From Bartonella tamiae Th239 (GTDB lineage: Bacteria; Pseudomonadota; Alphaproteobacteria; Rhizobiales; Rhizobiaceae): a stretch of DNA of 64,000 bases. A program made the position numbers and the translations under genes. Below are positions 40,057-48,500 of the stretch, piece after piece. The stretch covers positions 732,849 to 796,848 of the forward strand of contig NZ_JH725147.1 in the NCBI RefSeq assembly GCF_000278275.1, given 5' to 3'. How positions within the stretch are numbered: the first letter of the stretch is position 1; each line of letters starts with the position of its first letter. Under the pieces are notes generated by a model, which searched no databases, was not told the origin of the DNA, and saw only the letters and a program-made list of their open reading frames with translations.

Positions 40057-40859
40057 GGTGTTGTCAGACTAAGTCTAACTCGTCTCTGAAATGCAGGGTA
40101 GGCGTGTTTTATGCAAGCGTTAAATTAAACCACTCATGAAGAGCGGTCGTTCGTTTTTGCTTGTATGTTTGTCTGCTTATTAAATGCCTTTCATGATTAA
40201 AATGATTGTAAATTTGTCCTTGAATATGTGTGAATTTCTGTAGCCAAGGCATACTTTTGAAGCGTTGCATTGCTCTTTCTCGTCGACGAAATGGTAGGTG
40301 TGAATTTTCACATCGATTGTTAAGACGACGGCCTGTTTCTTGACGATCTTCGATACCAATATCTCTAAATGCAGCCTTGTAAGATGCAAGCCTATCTGTT
40401 GTTATAACTTTAGGTAATCCATTGTGTTTTATGGCTTTTTTGATGAATTTTAAAGCGGTTTGTTTGTTGCGACGCTTGGAAACAAAGCATTCAAGAACTT
40501 CGCCTTCATGATCAACTGCTCGACATAGATAGTGTTGTACACCATTGATTTTTACAAAGACTTCATCCAAATGCCACTGCCAATTTGAGTGTTGATTTTT
40601 TCTTTTTTTACGAATGGAGCAAGCTATTAATTTGCCGAAACGCGCAACCCAATATCTTATAGTTTCATGACAAATATCAATGCCACGATCATGCAGAATA
40701 TCTTCAACTTGTCGAAAGCTAAGTGGATATCTCACATAATACATCACTGCTAAACGGATAATTGCAGGTGAAGTTTTGAAATATTTGAAAGGATTTATCT
40801 TGCTCATGGCGCGAAATTATCACGCCACGTTCAAAACGTAAAGTTATTCTGACAATGCC
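40057..40859 (-). mobile_element. IS6-family insertion sequence, intact
   Basis: An 803-bp element, a normal IS6-family length. The right end reads outward ...aaagttattctgacaatgcc, and the left end begins ggtgttgtcagactaa, an imperfect inverted match. One complete transposase gene fills it. I find no clear 8-bp target duplication at the flanks, which fits replicon fusion or adjacent deletion after transposition. It cuts the orphan tpsA module on its right. Confidence 0.88.
40109..40807 (-). CDS. IS6-family transposase
   Basis: A 232-residue DDE transposase. The N-terminal helix-turn-helix lies around FRQVEDILHDRGIDICHETI. The catalytic acidic residues are in WHLDEVFVKI, VITTDRLASYKAA and the C-terminal NNRCENSHLPFRRRERAMQ. 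All three are present and the frame is whole, so the element may be active. A remnant of a second, similar element lies at 42080-42177. Confidence 0.94.
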   Translation of the reverse strand: MSKINPFKYFKTSPAIIRLAVMYYVRYPLSFRQVEDILHDRGIDICHETIRYWVARFGKLIACSIRKKRKNQHSNWQWHLDEVFVKINGVQHYLCRAVDHEGEVLECFVSKRRNKQTALKFIKKAIKHNGLPKVITTDRLASYKAAFRDIGIEDRQETGRRLNNRCENSHLPFRRRERAMQRFKSMPWLQKFTHIQGQIYNHFNHERHLISRQTYKQKRTTALHEWFNLTLA

Positions 40860-42027
40860 CTGCGCCGCCATCACCCCAAATGTCACTGCCCGTTTGTTCT
40901 TTAAGTTTATCAGAAATTTTCTTAACGCCTTCTGCCATGTTCTTGGCAGCTTCTGTCCATTCCTGTTGCGTTTTTAACTGCTCATTGAGCTTCTTTTGAA
41001 GATCAGGAATTCCATCAATCTTATCATTGGTATGAGATGGATCACGGTTAAGGGTTACAATATCTTGTACTTGTTCATCTTTTTTTGTAATGATGATTTG
41101 ACCAGGAGATACAGCAGCTTGTGCCTTGCCTTTATCCTTGCCACTATCATTCAGTGTTGGTGATACAAGTGGGCCAGTGCCAGCATCTCCTTGTTTTCCT
41201 GTGCCAATAGTATAACCACCACCTTTTGTGGTTACATCCCAGCTAGAGCTTGTGTTGATATCTTCAAATGTGATTGTGCCTGTTACAAGCTTGTTCTTGT
41301 CTTCACCAGCTGTTGAAGTAATCAATCCACCTTTAAGGGCTGTTTTGTCATCAACATTGAGATCAAACCCTTCATCACCTGCATGAATGCCTGATTGCTC
41401 ATTAACAGTAAAGCTATTGCCTTTGCCGTTTTGTTTAACAACATTAACACCCGCCGTATTGGCACCAATATTGCCTGAGATGCTATCATGCTTAATCTTG
41501 ACATCTTCAACATCAATTTGGCTTTCAATAATAAGGCTACCACCAACATTGGCCACAACTTTATTTCCAGAAACAGTTGCACCTTTCAAGGTAAAGTCAC
41601 CGTCAGTGTTAACGGTTACAGTGCCTGTGCCTGTGACATGCGTATTTGTATGGGTAAGGCTGTTGCTATTACTATTGCTTTTATCATAATAGCCACTAGC
41701 ATTTGGAGTTCCTGATAAATCCATGCCAATTAATGCACCAGATGCTTTTGAGCTGCTTTTGCTTTGCGTTGTGCCAATGGCGCTGTTTAAATTGATTTCC
41801 TTTGCGGTTAGATCAATATTACCAGCGTTTTTATCACCAATGTTATTCCAAAACGGATCACTGCCAACATTGATTTGCGCACCTTGAGATGTGATCTTGT
41901 TACCAGCTTCAATATCAATCGCACGTCCTGCATCTAATGTGGTGACAACAGGTGTTGATGTGGTTGATGAGCTCTCAGTTTTAGAATGATTAAACCCAAC
42001 TCCAATAGAGGCATTGATGAGGTTTGC
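40860..42027 (-). pseudogene. Orphan tpsA/cdiA-like 3' module, truncated at both ends
   Basis: The open frame parallels the large exoprotein from about residue 2230 onward. It starts with NASIGVGFNHSKTESSS and PVVTTLDAGRAIDIEAGN, then has the same beta-helix blocks, then VTLNRDPSHTNDKIDGIPDL at the position where the main protein switches to its toxin part. After that it diverges (LQKKLNEQLKTQQEWTEAAK), so it carried a different C-terminal domain. That domain is cut by the IS6 end at 40859, and the frame then reads into the IS. It has no signal peptide or start: an in-frame TAA lies at 42028-42030. This is the arrangement of orphan toxin modules kept for recombination behind contact-inhibition loci. 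Confidence 0.85.
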
Positions 42028-42079
42028 TTAACCAATGATGAACCAATATCACACAGTTATATTACCGTGTGACAAATGA

Positions 42080-42177
42080 TTTCAGGTGATGTTTTGAAAT
42101 ATTTGAATGGATTTATCTTCCTCATGGCGTGAAATTATCACGCCATGCTTAAATTGCAAAGTTATTCTGACAATGCC
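42080..42177 (-). mobile_element. IS6-family remnant (transposase 5' end and right terminal repeat)
   Basis: About 100 bp closely match the right end of the intact IS6 element: the first transposase codons, the leader with cgtgaaattatcacgcca, and the terminal gttattctgacaatgcc. It has the same orientation as the intact copy. Thus the orphan module lies between two IS6 right ends in direct repeat. It has diverged at several positions, so it is not a fresh copy. Confidence 0.85.
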
Positions 42178-42187
42178 AATAATGCCT

Positions 42188-42526
42188 CTAATTATAGGCG
42201 CCTCTAGCAATACATATTGGAAGTTTTGGATTAGTAAAATTTTTACATGATTCAAACGGTGTTTTTTTATCTTTAGTTATATAGCCTTTGTCATACATAC
42301 AAAAAGTTTTTTTAAAGTGATTATTCATAAAAATCATATTTTGTTCTTTATAATTATACTTTTTTTCACCACATTATTTTAAATCCTCTTGAACAGATTG
42401 AATGGTACTTCCTGGCTTACTATACCATTCATTATTTGGGGTAGGAGGAGCAAATGTTTCTAACATGCTGTCCATGCTGCAAGCACTTATAAGTAGAGTA
42501 GATAAAATGGTTAATATTTTATTCAT
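42188..42526 (-). pseudogene. Candidate immunity lipoprotein with one in-frame stop codon
   Basis: The frame begins with an ATG overlapping the tpsA stop (ATGA). It encodes a lipoprotein signal (MNKILTILSTLLISAC, lipobox ISAC, Cys16), then NNEWYSKPGSTIQSVQEDLK. A TAA follows at codon 51 (42374-42376), after which the same frame continues CGEKKYNYKE...FCMYDKGY...SCKNF...LPICIARGAYN to a stop at codon 113. The pattern W-x-KPG, (L/E)-CG, C-M-x-x-(K)-G-Y, C, LP-x-C resembles small lipoproteins that often follow polymorphic toxins. In that pattern a Glu is usual before CG, so GAA to TAA is a likely mutation. A membrane-anchored periplasmic protein fits protection from a lipase. Immunity function is inferred from position. 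No other frameshift is seen. Confidence 0.72.
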
Positions 42527-45500
42527 TTTGCACCTTTTGCTTTAATAATAATAGTATCTGATTTTCCGTAGTTATCTTTGCAATCATCTGATGCATTTCC
42601 ATAACAGCTATGTGTAGAATATCCTTTTTTACCGAAGGTCATATTGAACCATTCTTGAAACTTATTGCTAGTTGACGGTATTTTATTATTGCTTGCAGGA
42701 TTTCCACCAATCACAGAGCCTACATAATCGTACTTATTGTTTTGAAGATATACACCGTTTTGCTGTCCGCCACTTAAATCGTAAAGTGAATTAGCGGCCT
42801 GCTGTGCATTATAAGCTGGACCAAAAAAGTGAATATTCGTATTACCAAGTGCATTATTAACTCCGCTATTTTTTAATGATGATAAAGCATTACCAACAGT
42901 CATAGTTCCACGGCTGTGGCCATATATATCTAATCCATTTTGACCATATTGTTTCATTAAATCAACTACTTCTTGTGCTGAATTTGTTAAGCCCCAAAAA
43001 TTATTTTCCAAATTTTTCTGATAACCAGCTATCATTAATTCACTTACAGAATTATCTGCTTTTGGAAACCAAACTATATAAAGCGGTCCTGATTTATCAC
43101 CTGCATGTTGTAAAGCATAATGTATAGCAGCTTGTTCATTATTAAAAATACCATTAGCACTAATATTTATTTTTCCATCAGAGCCTGGCTGCATATGTTG
43201 CTTTTCTTCATCTGTTAAATGGCGTGCTTGAGGTATTCCATTTTCATCATACTCAATGATAGATACTGGATGTTCCTTTATAAACGTAGTTTTATAAGCT
43301 TCATCACTATATTTAAAGCCTAGATTAATAAGATCTTGTTTAAGAGCTTGCTCATTTGCAGCTTGTTGTTCCAAATGATGTATGTTTATTTTATCAGCAG
43401 CCTGATGAGCATTTTCAGTATCACGGTTAAGTGATGCGATTGTGTTTGCACTATTGTGGCCAGTAAGTGCCATTTGTCCAGCTTCATCTTTAATAATAAT
43501 TGTTCCATTGCTAATTGCAGCATTCGTGTGACCTTTAGATGAATCATCCGCATGACCACTATTAAGTAAGTTTCCTATAACTGTTTTTCCTATGCCATAT
43601 TTTCCCTTTGAAAAAATATCAGATGGCAAGTTGAAACCTTTGCTATCAGCGTTTGCTTCTGCAAAATTTTTAATATCATTTGTTGTAAGTGTTCCTGTCT
43701 CTAATCTATTTTTATCAGCCGTTGCTGTGCTACTAATAATGCCACCGATTAAGCCTGTATTATTATTGACTTTTATATTAAAACCACCATCTCCAACTTT
43801 AATACCAGACTGTTCAATTACACTTGCGTAATTACCAGATGAATTGGATTGTTGCCAACTGGCAGAAACATTACCATTAAAACCTCCAGAAATTGTTTGG
43901 TTTTTATTTTTGGAAACTTCCGTATCTTGGGGACTCACTATGTTAAGGTTACCACCAATTTCAGCTTTTAAGCTATCGCCTGTAATAACAGCGCCGTTCA
44001 AATTCGTATCAGCACCTGATTTTAATGTTATATCACCTGTCCCAGCAATATGAGTATTAAGGTTAGTGATTTCATTAGATGAACTATTACCATTGCTATA
44101 ATATCCATTAGCCATCGGTCCAGTTGTTGATATTCCAAATTGCGCACCGCTAGAATTGGAGTTACTTTCATTTTTTTGTAAACCTTGTGCACTAATTAGA
44201 TTGATTTCATTTCCAGCACTTAAACTTATATCACCGGCTTTGTTATCATTAACAAAATTCCATATTGGATTTGTACCAGCATTGATTTGCGCACCTTGAG
44301 ATGTGATATTATTCCCAGCTTCAATATCAATAGCGCGCCCAGCTTCAAGTGTGGTGACAACAGGTGTTGATGTCTTGGATAAACTTTCATACTTGGAGTG
44401 ATTAAAGCCTACGCCAATGCCAGCAGAAAGACCTAAGTCTTTAGAGTTAATCATTTTTTTAATATCATTTGCCTGAGATAATGCTACAAGACTATTACCA
44501 ATATCACTTTTCCAATCTCCCCCTCCTATGCGATCAACCGAGTTGGCAATGCTTTGTGCAGCATTAGCAATGTTGCTGCCAACAGAAACAGTCACACCAG
44601 CAAAAAGCTTTTCATGCATTTCTTTATAGTTGCTAACATCATTAGCGGCGAGCAGATTAACATTATTTTCGGCATAGATATTGATATCACGCCCAGAACT
44701 TACATCTGCGGCTTGTAAGTTGGCATCACGCCCAGCACTAATATTAACATCATTGCCAGCTGTTAACGTAGAACTTGTATTGGTTTTTTGATCACTGCTT
44801 TTTTTATCAGTTGATGAGCCATAGCCAATGCCAATAGAGCCGCCCGTGCTTGAGCCTTGGATTTGAAGTCCAAAGCCTGATTTTTTCTTACTTTCAGTTT
44901 CTTCATAACTTTCATTGCCAGGAAGAATATTCACATCACGTGCAGCATCAAGGTTTATATCATTACCTGCTGTCACATTTGAGCCAATGATATTTACATC
45001 AGTTTGTGTAGCAACAATGTTGACATCGCCACCGGCAACAACGTTTGAACCAATATTTTTTGTTTCTTCTGTTGTCTTTTTTCTTTTGTCTGAACCATAG
45101 ATGGAATAGAAGCCATCACCTGAACCAACACCAAAACCAGTTTTCTTCTTGTCAGTTGTTGAAGCATGATCTTCTTGTGCACCAATAACAGAAACGCTTG
45201 AAACGATAATATTGACATCTTCACCGGCAACAACATTCGAGCCAGAGATGACAGCATTGCCATTGGCGCTTAAATTAACATTGCCTGTTGCACCAAGATT
45301 AGATGCAACATTGGTTTCATCATAAGTGGTTTGCTTCTTTGATGAACTGCCTAAAAGCTTTTTAGTGCTTTTATTGCTATTTGTACTTTGCGTATCTTTA
45401 CCAGAAGCAATAAGCAAATCACCACCAGCTTTAACATTCAAATCAGCTGTTTTATCATCTGTGCCAGCAACAATGTCAGATGCTGAAACCGTAACATTAT

Positions 45501-48500
45501 TTCCAGCTTGAATATTAACACCATCATTACCAGAAATTGATGAACCTACAGTTGTTGTTGTATCTGTTGATGTTTCTTTTTTGTTTGTTTTCTTGAATAA
45601 GCCACCCGTTTTTGATTTTGTACTAATATCTTCATGGTAGCTATCTTCAGCCGCTAAGATACTCACATCACCTGTGGCTTTAAGGCCAACCTTACCATCA
45701 GCATCAATGCTGCTGCCAATAATATTAAGATTATGTTCTTTTCCATCTTGGCCAGCAATTGCTGTCACATTGCCACCAGCAGTTAAAGACGAGCCAACTT
45801 GCGTGGTCTCATCTCTATTCATTTTGTATTTATTTTGATCTATATGGTCTTCACTTTTGTTTTCCATAGAGGTGATGGTGATTTCACCTTGAGCGTCGAG
45901 TGACATATTGCCCTTGGCATCTAAGTTAGATGCGCCAATGAGAATATCTTCACCAGCTTTAACGCCCATATTCTTGTCAGAAGATACATTTGAACTTTGT
46001 TGAGTACTGTCAAGTGAAACACGTTTACCAGCAACTTCAACAGATTTATCTTGCGTTGCAACAATCGCAACACTTTGCCCTGCATCAATTGCAAGATTAC
46101 CATCCGCATGAGCATCAGACCCAGCAATGACAACATTCTTGTCAGCAGACAAAGACATAGAACCGCCAGAGTTAAGCTCTGACTTTTGTTGTGTTGTATT
46201 AAAGCTAGAGCTTTCAACACGGTTAGCTTCAGCTGATTGAATGGTGAGATTACCACTTTCAGCTGATAACGCCATGCGATCACCTGCGTTGAGACTGCTC
46301 CCAGTTACAGTAATGTCATTGTCAGCTTTGACTTGCAGATCTTTGCCAGTTTCAATACTTGAACCGGTCACATTTTGCGAGCCATTTGCAGTTGTTGCCG
46401 TTGCTGTACCAATGGTGACATTTTTGCCTGAAAGCCCCATGCTTTCACCGGCTTTGGCATTCACACCATTCAGGCTTAAGTTATTATCAGCCGAGAGAAT
46501 GGCCGTTCCACCAGCATTGATTGCTTGTGTTGGTAAAATAACTGTTTGGCCATTTAAGCTTGTTGTTCCAGCATTCAATTCAAGATTATTGGTTGATGCT
46601 AAAATCATGTCCCCACGAGAAGCAAAAGCACCACCATTTGATAAAATATCAACGCCTTGTATTTTTAGATCACTGTTTGAGCTAATGAGACCAGAATTAT
46701 TAACAGTATTGGTGGTGATATTAACACTGCCACCTTCAATTTTGGAACCTGATGCAGAAATACTTGCTTTGTCTTTTGCAGAAATATAAAGAACAGGCGC
46801 ATAAACCTCCATGCCATTGACGTTTTGTTTGACATAAACAACGATGAATTTATCAAGGCTTGCTACTTGTTCAGCCGTTAAAGGTTCTCCAAAGGTCAAA
46901 CCATTTTTATTGCTATATTCAATACCTGCATCAAGAAGCGACTTCATCTGTTCAATTGGATCATTTCCTGGAACAAAAGAGCCATTACCCAACCCCTCAC
47001 CAACAAGATCACGCATTTGCTTGTCTATAAGTTGGTTTTCAAAATAGGCGTCCCCAAGGAATAAAATTTGATGATCTGGATTATAGCCAATACGGTTCAT
47101 AAAATAACCAGAACCATAAAACTTACCAACATCTAGAAACGCTGCACGCGTTTCATAGACAAAATATTGATTGGGTAATGTGCCACCAAAGCCACCAGAA
47201 TTTGGTTTTGGAGCTGAGATATCACCACGTTCAATGGCTGTTGCAAGCGAGAAATTTCCATTTTCTTTTTGAACAAGGTTTAAATCAATATTCTTATCAA
47301 AAAGAGCACCGCCTGCCGTTAAACCATTAAGCGCATCAAGGGGATTACCAGATGTTGCTTCTGCCTCAAATTTTGCAGATCCTGCAATGGTGTTTTCCGC
47401 AACCGTATTATTAAGTGTTGTGGCATTTAATTGAAGTGCACCACCCGCTTTAATCGTGGCTGCAAAGCTTTTTGTCGCAACCATACCCGTTGTGATTGTA
47501 CTACCTGCAGCCAAGTCTTTACCAGCAATGCGATTACCATCAGCATCATAAGCCATACATTGTGATTTTGAAACACAGGTGATGCTTGATGTTGTATAGG
47601 CTGTTGCACCGACATTATTAACAGTTTGGGCTGTAATTGTCGCATTGTTTCCAGCTTCAATATTGCTATAATTATTATCAATGACATCTGCATCAATCGT
47701 TAAGTCATTGCCTGCTTGAATGAGACCTGATTTGATTGTTTCAACGTTAAAAACCTGACCTGTTTCAGTTTTTTGCATTCCAGTAGGCAAAGGATTAAGG
47801 TAATAAAATTCAAGTCTTTTCTCAAGACGCGTATATCCCAATAACCAATTATCAGTTTTATAGGTAATGCCATCAATAACGAGAGTAGAATAAGCTTCTT
47901 CTTTGTTTTGATATAATTGTTCAGCAAGTCTTGGTGTATCATTATTAGATGTTTGTAAGATACCCCATGTATTTGTCGTATTGTCATAGCCAAGTGCATA
48001 TACATATCTTGGATCAAGAGCAGGGAGTGGATATGGATTTATCTCATAATCATTGACTTTATTCAAACTTATGATTTGTCCATACTTACCTAATTGATCA
48101 TAATCTTTTGGTGTATCAAAAGAAATCATCCCTGTATTTGTCGAAGATTGTTGGCTAAGCTCTGGATTAACATCCGCTTCATTAATAAGATGATTGGTGA
48201 GGATAGAAAGGTTTTTGCCAGACTGAATAAGACCTGCTTTATTTTTAAGAAGGCTGTTTTTGCCATTGCCGCTGTTATTTGCAAATTTCAAATTACCTTG
48301 CGCAATGATTGCGCCAAAGTCATTGACAATATCACCATCTGCAAAAAGTGCACCATTGCCTGCTGTATAGATTAAGCCTGTGGAATTATTAGTAATGGTA
48401 CCAGTTGTATTAATTTGTAAGTCATTGGCGGAAGCAAGTTGACCATTGTTTTCAAGCGATGATGTGATGATTTTAAAATCATTATCAGCTAGAATATTTG

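Noticed and set aside
40049-40867. 8-bp target duplication around the IS6 element
   Set aside because: The 8 bases on the two sides do not match (gtaatggc against ctgcgccg).
42036-42062. Terminator at the 5' side of the orphan module (tcacacag...ccgtgtga)
   Set aside because: The stem has a mismatch and no T tract on either strand. Too weak to call.
42374-42376. Programmed readthrough or selenocysteine at the in-frame stop of the lipoprotein
   Set aside because: The codon is TAA, not TGA, with no selenocysteine hairpin visible. A simple nonsense mutation is more likely.
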